The position numbers and the translations under genes were made by a program. Under the pieces are notes generated by a model. That model did not search any database, had not been told where the DNA came from, and saw only the letters and a program-made list of their open reading frames with translations. A DNA stretch of 64,000 bases, from positions 18,374 through 82,373 of the forward strand of contig JAZQSV010000014.1 of NCBI GenBank assembly GCA_045630265.1, given 5' to 3'. Positions 15,448 through 23,966 of the stretch are shown piece by piece. Numbering within the stretch: the first letter of the stretch is position 1; each line of letters opens with the position of its first letter. This DNA comes from UMGS1279 sp045630265. Its GTDB lineage: Bacteria > Bacillota > Clostridia > Oscillospirales > Acutalibacteraceae.

Positions 15448-16251
15448 ATGAACATAGCAGTTGTAACCGGCGCATCATCGGGTATGGGGCGCGAGTTTGT
15501 TTTACAGCTTACCAAATATGTTAATGTTGATGAAATTTGGGTAATTGCCAGAAGAGAAGAGGCACTAAAGGAGCTACAGTCGCTAGTTACCACTAAAATA
15601 AGGCCGCTAATATTAGATTTATGTAATGAAAAAAGCTTTGAAGAGTACAAGGGAATTTTGGAAAGGGAAAAGCCAAACGTAAAGCTGCTTGTAAATGCGG
15701 CTGGGTTTGGGCAGTTTGGAAAATTTGACTCTATTCCGCTGGAAAAAGACTGTGCTATGATAGACCTTAACTGCAAGGCACTCGTTATAATGACCAGACT
15801 CACCCTACCATATATGCAAAGCGGCAGCCACGTTTTACAGCTCGACAGTCTTTCGGCATTTCAACCGGTACCGTACATTGCAACCTACGGCGCTACAAAG
15901 TCCTTTGTGCTAAGCTACACAAGAGCGGTGAGCAGAGAGCTAAAGGGTAGAGGGATTAGAATGATGGCTATGAATCCCGGTTGGGTAAGGACGGAATTTT
16001 TTAACCACGCCCTCAAAACAAATTCTAATAATGAGGTGCAGTATTATAATCCTGTCTTTGAGGCAAAGGACGTTGTCGCAACGGGTCTTTACGATTTATA
16101 CAAAACCAAAAAGGCATATTCTGTGCATGGATTATCGGTACGTATGCAGGTGCGACTGGTTAAAATTTTGCCTCACAGTATTGTTATGAACATTTGGTGT
16201 TGGCAACAAAAAAGACCAAAGAATAACCAAAATCTTACCATATCAAAATAA
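15448..16251 (+). CDS. Short-chain dehydrogenase/reductase
   Basis: 267 residues, start fixed by GGAGGG 8 bp upstream. The NAD(P)-binding motif is TGASSGMGREF (residues 7-17), NAAG is near residue 85, and the catalytic YxxxK is YGATKSF with a preceding serine in LDSLSAF. This is the classical SDR family, near the YqjQ/DltE-like group; the substrate is unknown. It follows the RlmD gene by 32 bp and ends at a strong terminator, so the two may be cotranscribed. Confidence 0.9.
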   Translation: MNIAVVTGASSGMGREFVLQLTKYVNVDEIWVIARREEALKELQSLVTTKIRPLILDLCNEKSFEEYKGILEREKPNVKLLVNAAGFGQFGKFDSIPLEKDCAMIDLNCKALVIMTRLTLPYMQSGSHVLQLDSLSAFQPVPYIATYGATKSFVLSYTRAVSRELKGRGIRMMAMNPGWVRTEFFNHALKTNSNNEVQYYNPVFEAKDVVATGLYDLYKTKKAYSVHGLSVRMQVRLVKILPHSIVMNIWCWQQKRPKNNQNLTISK

Positions 16252-16274
16252 AGCTATATATTATATAAGGTATA

Positions 16275-16312
16275 AAACAGGGTAGACACCGGTTTCGTCT
16301 ACCCTGTTTTTT
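16275..16312 (+). terminator. Intrinsic terminator after the SDR gene
   Basis: CAGGGTAGAC (16278-16287) pairs with GTCTACCCTG (16297-16306), extended by AAA/TTT, and TTTTTT follows. Confidence 0.93.
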
Positions 16313-16405
16313 GCGCCTTTTTCTTATGTTTTTTGCTTTTTTATGCGGCTTTTAAAGAAAATTTGAAAATTTTTCAAAAAAATTAAAAAAATTTCAAAAA
16401 AGTAC

Positions 16406-16434
16406 TTGACAACTTCGCTTTTTCGTGTTATTAT
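16406..16434 (+). promoter_or_regulatory. Sigma-A promoter of the amino acid ABC transporter
   Basis: TTGACA (16406-16411), 17 bp, TATTAT (16429-16434), 54 bp before the substrate-binding protein start; this is the strongest-looking promoter in the first third of the window. Confidence 0.85.
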
Positions 16435-16488
16435 GTTATCACTTTAGCAGAGTAAATTATTAAAACGATGAAATCGGAGGAGAAAATT

Positions 16489-17274
16489 ATGAAAAAATTT
16501 GCTGCTACTTTGTTAGCTCTTTTGATGATGCTAACTGCTTTTGTTGGATGTGGAAATAAAGACGTTTTGGATTCTGAGTACGTTAAGGAAAAGGGAAAGC
16601 TTGTTGTTGGTATTACCGACTTCGCACCTATGGACTACAAGGATGCAGACGGCAAATGGATTGGTTTTGACGCAGATATGGCTACCGCTTTTGCAGAGTC
16701 GCTTGACGTAGACGTTGAATTTGTTGAAATCAACTGGGACAACAAAGTGTTTGAACTTAACGGTAAAAACATTGACTGTGTATGGAACGGTATGACCCTT
16801 ACCGATGCAGTTAAAGAGGCAATGGAAACCTCTAATCCTTACTTCAACAACGCTCAGGTTGTTATTGTTAAAAAGGACGTAGCAAATAATTATATGACAG
16901 CCGAAGCTTGTAAAGACCTTAAATTTGCAGTTGAGGGTGGTTCCGCAGGTAAGGATATGGCAGTAGAAAACAACTTTACATATACCGAGGTTGAGGACCA
17001 GGCATCTGCACTTAACGAAGTAAAAGCTGGCACCAGCGATGCTGCTATTATTGACTATCTTATGGCAACCGCAATGGTAGGTGAAGGCACCGGTTATGCA
17101 GACCTCGCATATGCCGCAAGTCTTAACAGCGAAGAGTACGGTGTTGGCTTCAGAAAGGGATCTGACCTTGCTGAGAAGTTAAACGAGTTCTTCAAATCTG
17201 CTTATGCAGACGGTAGCATGAAGGCATGCGCCGACAAATATAAGATTGGCGACAAGCTTATCGAACAAAAATAA
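16489..17274 (+). CDS. Polar amino acid ABC transporter, substrate-binding lipoprotein
   Basis: 261 residues from ATG 16489, 7 bp after GGAGGAG; an upstream ATG at 16468 lacks a ribosome site. The signal peptide ends in a lipobox (TAFVGC), so the protein is anchored outside the membrane. The mature part is a family 3 periplasmic-type binding protein (KLVVGITDFAPM, DGKWIGFDADMATAFAE, NGMTLTDA). The three-gene order binding protein, permease, ATPase is the standard layout. The bound amino acid cannot be deduced. Confidence 0.95.
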   Translation: MKKFAATLLALLMMLTAFVGCGNKDVLDSEYVKEKGKLVVGITDFAPMDYKDADGKWIGFDADMATAFAESLDVDVEFVEINWDNKVFELNGKNIDCVWNGMTLTDAVKEAMETSNPYFNNAQVVIVKKDVANNYMTAEACKDLKFAVEGGSAGKDMAVENNFTYTEVEDQASALNEVKAGTSDAAIIDYLMATAMVGEGTGYADLAYAASLNSEEYGVGFRKGSDLAEKLNEFFKSAYADGSMKACADKYKIGDKLIEQK

Positions 17275-17315
17275 TGAAAAATCAATCCTTCTAAATTTTA
17301 CAAATAAACGGCGCT

Positions 17316-17346
17316 AACAGAGAGCGGTAGAATACCGCCCTCTGTT
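17316..17346 (+). terminator. Hairpin between binding-protein and permease genes
   Basis: AACAGAG and GCGGTA (17316-17329, one unpaired base) fold back on TACCGC and CTCTGTT (17333-17346) with a GAA loop; only TTAG follows. It is probably a leaky terminator or 3' stabiliser that keeps the binding protein message above that of the permease. Confidence 0.65.
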
Positions 17347-17367
17347 TTAGTGCGAAAAGGGACAGTT

Positions 17368-18060
17368 ATGGATATAGCAAAAATCATTGAGCAGTTTCCT
17401 GTGGTATTTGATGCCATAAATTCGGGACTGCTTCAAACACTTAAACTATTTTTTGTGACTCTTTTGGGCTCAATACCGCTAGGTCTTATTATTGCATTTG
17501 GCTCTATGTCAAGGTTTAAGCCCTTAAGTGCATTTATAAAGGTAATTGTCTGGATTGTAAGGGGCTCTCCGCTTATGATTCAGCTGATTATTATCTACTA
17601 TTTCCCCGGTATAGTTTTTGGCAACAACATTTGGGGTAGTGGTGAAAGCGGACGTTTTGTTGCCGCCGCAGTTGCCTTTATATTTAATTATGCCTGCTAT
17701 TTTTCAGAGATTTACAGAGGCGGCATACAGGGTGTTCCGCAGGGACAGTTTGAGGCAGGTCAGGTGCTTGGCCTTTCAAGGTCGCAGATATTTTTTAAGG
17801 TTACGCTTCTTCAAATGATAAAGAGAATAGTACCGCCAATGTCAAATGAAATTATTACCCTTGTTAAAGATACCTCTCTTGCAAGAATTATTGCGCTTCA
17901 AGAAATAATTTGGGCAGGGCAGTCCTTCCTTAAGGGCACGCGCGGTATTTCGGGAGAAATTTGGCCGTTATTCTTTACGGGTATTTATTACCTTGTTTTC
18001 AGTGGACTTCTTACAATACTGTTTAACAAAATTGAAAAGAAGCTTAGTTTTTTTAAGTAG
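17368..18060 (+). CDS. Polar amino acid ABC transporter, permease
   Basis: 230 residues from ATG 17368 (AAAAGGGAC upstream; a GTG at 17350 lies inside the hairpin region and is rejected). It is of the HisM/GlnP type with several membrane helices. The coupling loop has EIYRGGIQGVPQGQFEAGQVLGLS, the EAA motif that contacts the ATPase. One permease gene is present, so it is likely a homodimer. The ATPase gene follows after 16 bp. Confidence 0.95.
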   Translation: MDIAKIIEQFPVVFDAINSGLLQTLKLFFVTLLGSIPLGLIIAFGSMSRFKPLSAFIKVIVWIVRGSPLMIQLIIIYYFPGIVFGNNIWGSGESGRFVAAAVAFIFNYACYFSEIYRGGIQGVPQGQFEAGQVLGLSRSQIFFKVTLLQMIKRIVPPMSNEIITLVKDTSLARIIALQEIIWAGQSFLKGTRGISGEIWPLFFTGIYYLVFSGLLTILFNKIEKKLSFFK

Positions 18061-18076
18061 GGTAGAGTGATATATT

Positions 18077-18823
18077 TTGGCTATATTAGAAGTAAAAGAT
18101 ATTAAAAAAAGCTTTGGCAAGGTCGAGGTATTAAAGGGAATAGATTTTTCTCTTGAAAAGGGTGAGGTACTCTCCATTATTGGCTCCTCGGGAAGCGGAA
18201 AAACCACATTGCTTCGTTGCCTTAACTTTTTGGAAACACCGGAAAGCGGTACTATAAATGTATCCGGCAAAACGGTTTTTGATGCAGATAAAAAATCCAG
18301 CGAAAAGGATGTAAGAGAAAGCCGACTACATTTTGGTCTTGTTTTCCAACAGTTTAACCTTTTCCCGCAGTATAACGTTTTAAAAAACGTAACTCTTGCG
18401 CCTACACTACAGGGCAAGGGCAGTGCGGTAGACATAGAGGAAAAAGCCCGTGTTTTAATTGAAAAGGTTGGCCTTACCGATAGAATAGACCACTATCCTT
18501 GTCAGCTTTCGGGCGGTCAGCAGCAACGTGTGGCTATTGCAAGAGCGCTAGCCCTTGAGCCCGACATTTTATGCTTTGACGAGCCTACAAGTGCACTTGA
18601 TCCAGAGCTTACGGGTGAGGTTTTAAAGGTTATACGCGGCCTTAAGGGGCATGACACAACAATGATTATTGTTACCCACGAAATACAGTTTGCAAAGGAA
18701 GTGTCCGACCGCATTATATTTATGGATGATGGACACATTGTTGAAGAGGGAACGCCATTGGAAGTAATTGACAATCCGCAAAATGAGCGAACAAAGGCAT
18801 TTTTAAATAGATACAATGCATAA
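18077..18823 (+). CDS. Polar amino acid ABC transporter, ATP-binding protein
   Basis: 248 residues with a TTG start, which matches the usual N terminus (MAILEVKDIKKSFG). Walker A GSSGSGKTT (about residue 36), signature LSGGQQQR, Walker B ILCFDEPTSALD and the switch histidine in THEIQFA are all intact. It belongs to the GlnQ/HisP family and powers the permease encoded upstream. A terminator follows the stop codon directly, closing the operon. Confidence 0.97.
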   Translation: MAILEVKDIKKSFGKVEVLKGIDFSLEKGEVLSIIGSSGSGKTTLLRCLNFLETPESGTINVSGKTVFDADKKSSEKDVRESRLHFGLVFQQFNLFPQYNVLKNVTLAPTLQGKGSAVDIEEKARVLIEKVGLTDRIDHYPCQLSGGQQQRVAIARALALEPDILCFDEPTSALDPELTGEVLKVIRGLKGHDTTMIIVTHEIQFAKEVSDRIIFMDDGHIVEEGTPLEVIDNPQNERTKAFLNRYNA

Positions 18824-18857
18824 AAAACCGCCGTGGACGAAAATCCACGGCGGTTTT
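18824..18857. terminator. Bidirectional terminator between ABC operon and rpiB
   Basis: A perfect 14 bp stem, AAAACCGCCGTGGA (18824-18837) with TCCACGGCGGTTTT (18844-18857), 6 nt loop, T-rich on both exits; it serves the two convergent units. Confidence 0.92.
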
Positions 18858-18872
18858 ACTTTGTCTTTAAAT

Positions 18873-19316
18873 TTAGTTTTTGTTTTCTATTTCGGTTAGC
18901 ATATCGATTCGTTTTTGGTGCCTACCGCCCTCAAACTCGGCGTTTAAAAATTCCTTTACGATGGTTTCGGCCATTTCGGTGGTTACAACCCTTGCGCCAA
19001 AGGCGATTATGTTTGCGTTATTATGGTTGCGTGTAAGGCGGGCGGAGTATGCTTCTGAGCAAACGGCGGCGCGAACACCTTTTACCTTGTTGGCCGCAAT
19101 AGAAATGCCAATACCTGTTCCGCAAATTAAAATACCTAAATCACATTCCTTACTTGCAACTGCCCTGCCAACCTTTTCGCCAAATTCGGGATAGTCGCAG
19201 GAATCGTTAGTATCGGTGCCAAAATTTACAACTGTATGGCCCATATCCTCTACGAACTTCATTATGTGGTTTTTAAGCTCTACCGCAGCGTGGTCGTTAC
19301 CTATTGCAATTTTCAT
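18873..19316 (-). CDS. rpiB: Ribose-5-phosphate isomerase B (RpiB/LacAB family)
   Basis: 147 residues. IGNDHAAVELK at the start, the catalytic-cysteine loop ICGTGIGISI (about residue 66) and RNHNNANI are diagnostic of RpiB. It interconverts ribose 5-phosphate and ribulose 5-phosphate; some relatives act on allose or galactose phosphates. It lies 34 bp behind pgeF on the same strand and probably shares its promoter at 20208-20236. Confidence 0.95.
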   Translation of the reverse strand: MKIAIGNDHAAVELKNHIMKFVEDMGHTVVNFGTDTNDSCDYPEFGEKVGRAVASKECDLGILICGTGIGISIAANKVKGVRAAVCSEAYSARLTRNHNNANIIAFGARVVTTEMAETIVKEFLNAEFEGGRHQKRIDMLTEIENKN

Positions 19317-19350
19317 TTTTATTCTCCTTTATATAAAACGAATGTATTTT

Positions 19351-20178
19351 TTACTCTTTAAGGGCAATAATTGCTGCAAGGTTACCCCTGTTTCCCGCAG
19401 TCGCTCTATGGGAATGGAAAATGTGACTGTTACAGCAAGTACAGCTGTCACTAACACAAATATTCTCACTCTTTACCCCTGCACGGAGTAAAATTTGCCG
19501 GTTGGTTTCCTTAAGGTCAAGCTGGTATTTGCCCTTTTCCTTGGAAAATAAAATTTTGTCTATTTCCAAATAGGGAATGGCTTTTATTTTGTCGGCTACG
19601 GGGTCATCTACCTCATAGCAACAAACGCCTATGCTTGGGCCGATTGCCGCCATTATATTTTTGGGGTTACAACCAAACTCTGTTTCCATTTTTTTGACGG
19701 TTTTAAGTCCAATTTCGGCTACGGTGCCACGCCAACCCGCATGGGATGTGGCTACAACCTCTTTTTCGGGGTCGTAGAAAAGCAAGGGAACGCAGTCGGC
19801 AAATTGTGTTACAAGGGCGGCACCCTTTATGTTTGTTATAAGTCCGTCTACGTTGGTATAATCTCTTGTGACGGTAATACCCTTGCCCAAATCCTCATTT
19901 TTTAACACCCTTATATTATCGGTGTGGGTCTGGTGTGAAAGAACTGCTTTTTTGTAGTCAAGTTCCAAAGCTGAAAACAAAATTTTGTAATTTTCTAAAA
20001 CGGTTTCGGGCTTATCTCCATTTAAAAATCCCATATTCATAGCGGAGTATTTGCCACTGCTTATACCGCCAAACCTTGTTGTAAAAGCAGAGCAAACCTT
20101 TTCGTTATCCATGTTTGGAAAGGTAATATACATAAGATTATCTTTAGTTACAATCTTTGTAGTTTTGGAATTTAACAC
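19351..20178 (-). CDS. pgeF: YfiH/LACC1-type multicopper-fold purine nucleoside phosphorylase (PgeF)
   Basis: 275 residues, GTG start with GAGGGG upstream. The family motif SHQTHTDN, the zinc-binding ADCVPLLFYDP and SHAGWRGTV are all present. Family members act as adenosine/inosine phosphorylases and deaminases, and the E. coli homologue has been described as a peptidoglycan editing factor. It leads a two-gene unit with rpiB, which makes sense if ribose 1-phosphate from nucleosides is passed on to pentose metabolism; that link is inference. Confidence 0.92.
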   Translation of the reverse strand: MLNSKTTKIVTKDNLMYITFPNMDNEKVCSAFTTRFGGISSGKYSAMNMGFLNGDKPETVLENYKILFSALELDYKKAVLSHQTHTDNIRVLKNEDLGKGITVTRDYTNVDGLITNIKGAALVTQFADCVPLLFYDPEKEVVATSHAGWRGTVAEIGLKTVKKMETEFGCNPKNIMAAIGPSIGVCCYEVDDPVADKIKAIPYLEIDKILFSKEKGKYQLDLKETNRQILLRAGVKSENICVSDSCTCCNSHIFHSHRATAGNRGNLAAIIALKE

Positions 20179-20207
20179 TATTACCCCTCACTTTCACTTT
20201 TTATACT

Positions 20208-20236
20208 ATTATACTATAACTATTGTAAATAATCAA
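20208..20236 (-). promoter_or_regulatory. Sigma-A promoter of pgeF-rpiB, overlapping the asnB stop
   Basis: Read on the minus strand: TTGATT (20231-20236), 17 bp, TATAAT (20208-20213). The -35 element lies across the asnB stop codon. Confidence 0.75.
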
Positions 20237-22062
20237 ACAATTTGTACAGAAAATTTCTTAAGCCAGTAATTTAAAGATATAATATAGGCAATGGTTTGCG
20301 GCGTTGTCATAAGCTGACCATACCAAGGCTCATTTTTGTCGGTTGTAAGTAATGATTCCAGCGCAGGCCTATTCATAATACTGAAAATTGGAGCATTTGT
20401 GTCGGACAAAATTTCTTTTAGTATATTTTTAACCGCCTCAAAGTATGCGGGGTTGTGGGTTTTAGGATAGGGACTTTTCTTTCGCCACAAAATGCTTTCA
20501 GGCAGAATCCCCTCCATAGCGGTACGAAGGAGCCCCTTTTCTCTGCCCTTTAAATTTTTAAATTCCCAAGGCACAGTGTACATATATTCGGCTATTTTAT
20601 AGTCGCAAAACGGTACCCTGACCTCTAAGCCACTATACATACTCATTCTGTCCTTTCTGTCGAGCAGAGTTTGCATAAACCAGTTTGTGTTTAGAAAAAC
20701 CATTTCCCTCATTCGTGATTCAAGGGGAGATAGGTTATCCTGCTTAGGGGTTGCATTTACAGTGCCGTCGTACCTTTTGTTAACGTAGAGTTCACCGTTT
20801 AGCTCATTTGCAAGATCACTATTTAAAAAGCTTTGACGGTAGCTTGTAGACTGCGCCCAAGGGAATCCGTACTTGGAACGAATTTCATCGTCTCTGTACC
20901 AGGGATAACCGCCAAAAATTTCATCGGCACATTCTCCTGACAGGGCGACGGTAACGTGATTTTTAATTTCTTTGCAAAAAAGTAGCAGGGATGAATCAAT
21001 ATCGGCCATACCCGGCAAATCCCTTGCATCTACAGAAAGGTACAGAGCATTAACAATATCCTCTGTATCAAGCACTACGTTTATATGCTCACTTTTTAAA
21101 AACTCCTGCATAATTTTTACATATTCTGCATCACTGTTTGGCTGGAATTTGCTGCTTTTAAAATGCTTGTCGTTATCCTTGTAATCTAGCGAAAATGTTT
21201 TAAGTGTTTTTCCATTTTCGTTAAAATGCCTTGCCGCAACGGCACTTATGATGCTGGAATCCAGCCCGCCCGATAAAAAGGTGCCAACAGGCACATCGCT
21301 TATAAGCTGTCTTTGTATAGCGTCGGTTACCAGGTGCTTTGTTTTTAGTATTGTGGCTTCTAAGGTGTCGTTATTTTGGGCGTCGGCAAGGGTAAAATAC
21401 TGTCTTTCTTTAAATCCGTTTTCATCGAAAACACCGCAGTGCCCCGCTTTTATTTCAAATATGTCCTTAAACACACCAAAGCCGGGAGTTCGGCCGGGGC
21501 CCAAAAACAAAAGCTCGGATATTCCGTTTTGGTCAATTTTTGCCTCAATTTTAGGGTGGTGCAAAAGGGCTTTTATTTCACTCCCAAAAATAAATGAACC
21601 ATTTCTTTGGGCATAGAAAAGGGGCTTTACCCCCATTTTATCCCTTGCAACGAAGAGCTTTTTATCTGCCTCATCATAAATTGCAAAGGCAAAAATTCCG
21701 TTTAGTTTATTGAGTAAATCCTCGCCGTATACTATATAGCCCCGCAAAATCACCTCGGTATCGCTTTGTGTCTTAAAGGTTTCTCCTAAAGCTTCAAGCT
21801 CTTTTTTTATTTCCTTTGTGTTATAAAGCTCTCCATTATAGCAAATAACAAACCGTCCCTTCGGGGTTTCGTATTTCATTGGTTGTTTGCCGTTTTCTAT
21901 GTCTATAACCGCTAGGCGGGAATGAAGCAAAACTGCATCCTCGCACACAAAAATTCCATTTTCATCGGGTCCCCTTCGCTTTAAGGAATAAAGCATTTTG
22001 TCGTGGTATGTTTTTCTTATTACACCGTCTTTAAAATTTATTTCACCTGCTATTCCGCACAA
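20233..22062 (-). CDS. asnB: Asparagine synthetase, glutamine-hydrolysing
   Basis: 609 residues from a TTG at 22062. This start is decided by chemistry: the class II glutaminase needs Cys at position 2, and TTG-TGC gives Met-Cys-Gly-Ile, with GGGAG 8 bp upstream; the in-frame GTG at 22071 would bury the cysteine. Glutaminase features are RLAVIDIENGKQPM and NGELYN; the synthetase half has the PP-loop SGGLDSSI (about residue 260) and SGECADEIFGGYPWY. It makes asparagine from aspartate, ATP and glutamine. It stands alone between terminators; an ammonia-dependent synthetase is encoded separately at 59718. Confidence 0.96.
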   Translation of the reverse strand: MCGIAGEINFKDGVIRKTYHDKMLYSLKRRGPDENGIFVCEDAVLLHSRLAVIDIENGKQPMKYETPKGRFVICYNGELYNTKEIKKELEALGETFKTQSDTEVILRGYIVYGEDLLNKLNGIFAFAIYDEADKKLFVARDKMGVKPLFYAQRNGSFIFGSEIKALLHHPKIEAKIDQNGISELLFLGPGRTPGFGVFKDIFEIKAGHCGVFDENGFKERQYFTLADAQNNDTLEATILKTKHLVTDAIQRQLISDVPVGTFLSGGLDSSIISAVAARHFNENGKTLKTFSLDYKDNDKHFKSSKFQPNSDAEYVKIMQEFLKSEHINVVLDTEDIVNALYLSVDARDLPGMADIDSSLLLFCKEIKNHVTVALSGECADEIFGGYPWYRDDEIRSKYGFPWAQSTSYRQSFLNSDLANELNGELYVNKRYDGTVNATPKQDNLSPLESRMREMVFLNTNWFMQTLLDRKDRMSMYSGLEVRVPFCDYKIAEYMYTVPWEFKNLKGREKGLLRTAMEGILPESILWRKKSPYPKTHNPAYFEAVKNILKEILSDTNAPIFSIMNRPALESLLTTDKNEPWYGQLMTTPQTIAYIISLNYWLKKFSVQIV

Positions 22063-22123
22063 AATAAACACTCCCTTTTAACAGTTTAGTTTATTATATG
22101 CAGGTAAAATTTTATTTAGCCAC

Positions 22124-22164
22124 AAAAATTCCCCTCTAAAAGCAGTTAGCAATTAGCGGGGAAT
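22124..22164 (-). terminator. Terminator of nifS-nifU
   Basis: On the minus strand ATTCCCC (plus 22158-22164) pairs with GGGGAAT (plus 22128-22134), with a second CTAA/TTAG pairing inside, and TTTTTG follows. Confidence 0.7.
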
Positions 22165-22178
22165 GTAAATCTTATATT

Positions 22179-22616
22179 TTAAATGCCGCAGCTTTCACAG
22201 TCGTGGCAGTCGCAGGTGTTTCTTTTGCCTAAAATCGGCTCGGGGTCTACGCCTTGACCCTCATAGTAGTTCCAAAGGGCTTCCTTTACTGCCTGCTCGG
22301 CTAAAACGGAACAGTGAATTTTGTGCGGCGGCAAACCGTCGAGCGCCTCAACAACCGCCTTGTTTGAAAGGGCTATTGCCTCACTAATTGGTTTCCCCTT
22401 TATCATTTCGGTGGCTATAGAGCTTGTAGCAATGGCTGAAGCACAGCCATAGGTTTTAAATTTAACGTCGGCAATAATGCCGTTTTCAATTTTAAGGTAT
22501 ATTTTCATAATATCACCGCACTTGGCGTTGCCAACCTCACCAACACCGTTAGCATCGGGGATTTCACCCATATTGCGGGGATTTGTAAAATGCTCCATTA
22601 CCTTTTCTGTGTACAT
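22179..22616 (-). CDS. nifU: Fe-S cluster scaffold protein NifU/IscU
   Basis: 145 residues from the ATG at 22616, which overlaps the nifS stop (TAATG); an upstream in-frame start would lie inside nifS. The three scaffold cysteines are seen in NAKCGD, YGCASAIATS and HCSVLAEQA. The protein starts MYTEKVMEHFTNPRNMG, as in clostridial NifU-like scaffolds, and ends in a Cys-rich tail (CDCHDCESC) beyond the IscU core. It receives sulfur from NifS and assembles [2Fe-2S]/[4Fe-4S] clusters, needed by the many Fe-S proteins here. Confidence 0.95.
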   Translation of the reverse strand: MYTEKVMEHFTNPRNMGEIPDANGVGEVGNAKCGDIMKIYLKIENGIIADVKFKTYGCASAIATSSIATEMIKGKPISEAIALSNKAVVEALDGLPPHKIHCSVLAEQAVKEALWNYYEGQGVDPEPILGKRNTCDCHDCESCGI

Positions 22617-23812
22617 TAGTATTTTTCTCCTTTTTCTTCGCACTTAATTCTCTCCCATAGCGGGGACATTTCTCTAAGACGCGCCAAGATATCAGGCAGG
22701 ACAGAGAGAATATATTTTGCATCCTCTAAGGTGTTTTCATCGCTAAAGCTAAGACGTAAAGAGCCGTGAGCAATTTCGTGGGGGAGACCAATGCTAAGAA
22801 GTACGTGGCTCGGGTCAAGCGAACCTGAAGTACAGGCCGAGCCCGAGGAAGCGCAAACACCCTTCAAATCAAGCATCAAAAGAAGAGACTCACCCTCTAC
22901 ACCCTCAAAGCAAAGACTAACGTTACCGGGAAGTCGATTGGTTTTATCGCCGTTTAGGCGGCTTCTTTCAATTTTCAAAGCATTTTCTATAATATAGTCA
23001 CGGATTTCGGTTAGCTTTTTAGCCCTTTCATCCATAGTAGAAACGGCAAGCTCAATAGCGGCGCCAAGACCCACAATACCGGCGGTGTTTTCGGTACCTG
23101 CCCTGCGACCTTTTTCCTGTGCACCACCATCAATAAGGTTAGGGATAATAACGCCCTTTCTAATATAAAGTGCGCCAACACCTTTTGGTCCGTGGAATTT
23201 GTGCGCCGACATTGAAAGCATATCAATTTTAGCGTCCTGCACGTCAATAGGAAGGTTTCCAACCGCTTGAACAGCATCGGTATGGAACAAAACACGGTGC
23301 TTTGCACAAATTTCGCCGATTTCTTTTATGGGCTGAATTGTGCCGATTTCATTATTGGCATACATAATTGTAACAAGGGCGGTATCTTCTCTAATAGCGG
23401 CCTCAAGCTCTTCCACTCTTACAAGGCCGTCGTTATGCACGTTCAAAAGTGTAATTTCAAAGCCCTGCTTTTTAAGCTTATCAAGGCAGTGGAGTACGGC
23501 GTGGTGCTCAAAAGCGGTAGAGATTATGTGCTTCTTGCCTTTTTTTGCCATTGCCTCTGCGGCGCCCTTAATGGCCCAGTTGTCGGCCTCGCTTCCGCCG
23601 CTTGTAAAGTAAATTTCGGCGGGGGAGGCGGCGCCAATGGCCTTTGCAACCTGCTCCCTTGCAGTTGTTACCGCCGCCTTTGCCTTATTTCCAAAAGCAT
23701 AAAGACTTGAGGCATTACCATACTGCTCGGTAAGGTAGGGCAGCATTTTATTTAAAACCTCAGGATGAAGTGAGGTTGTAGCGGCATTATCCGCATAAAT
23801 GAATTTTGACAT
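22616..23812 (-). CDS. nifS: Cysteine desulfurase (NifS/IscS)
   Basis: 398 residues. YADNAATTSLHPEV, the PLP lysine in SAHKFHGPKGVGAL (about residue 206), and the sulfur-carrying loop cysteine in CASSGSACTSGS (about residue 327) are all present. It takes sulfur from cysteine and hands it to NifU, whose gene overlaps by one base. The promoter 35 bp upstream carries an inverted repeat that may serve feedback control. No Rrf2-type regulator gene is adjacent. Confidence 0.96.
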   Translation of the reverse strand: MSKFIYADNAATTSLHPEVLNKMLPYLTEQYGNASSLYAFGNKAKAAVTTAREQVAKAIGAASPAEIYFTSGGSEADNWAIKGAAEAMAKKGKKHIISTAFEHHAVLHCLDKLKKQGFEITLLNVHNDGLVRVEELEAAIREDTALVTIMYANNEIGTIQPIKEIGEICAKHRVLFHTDAVQAVGNLPIDVQDAKIDMLSMSAHKFHGPKGVGALYIRKGVIIPNLIDGGAQEKGRRAGTENTAGIVGLGAAIELAVSTMDERAKKLTEIRDYIIENALKIERSRLNGDKTNRLPGNVSLCFEGVEGESLLLMLDLKGVCASSGSACTSGSLDPSHVLLSIGLPHEIAHGSLRLSFSDENTLEDAKYILSVLPDILARLREMSPLWERIKCEEKGEKY

Positions 23813-23846
23813 AGATTTTACTTCCTTTAAGGTTTAAACTAATTAT

Positions 23847-23875
23847 ATTGTATACCATTTTAGTATACTTTGCAA
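23847..23875 (-). promoter_or_regulatory. Promoter of nifS-nifU with embedded inverted repeat
   Basis: Minus strand TTGCAA (23870-23875), 17 bp, TACAAT (23847-23852). Two GTATAC hexamers (23850-23855 and 23863-23868) form a dyad between and over the two boxes, where a repressor would block polymerase. Confidence 0.65.
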
Positions 23876-23914
23876 CAGTATTTTGTTAAATTTATGAAAA
23901 TAATGTTATTTTGC

Positions 23915-23953
23915 ATAAAAAAGAAGTGGTAAAGGTTTTATCCCTTACCACTT
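23915..23953 (-). terminator. Terminator after the NahK-like gene
   Basis: AAGTGGTAA (23924-23932) pairs with TTACCACTT (23945-23953); GG/CC adds to it after one mismatch. On the minus strand it is followed by a run of T (plus strand AAAAAAG). Confidence 0.8.
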
Positions 23954-23966
23954 TTGTAGTGTTTGT

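Noticed and set aside
22072..22123. Promoter for asnB with a TATAAT-like -10
   Set aside because: A -10 can be drawn on the minus strand but no -35 lies at a usable distance, so I did not list it.
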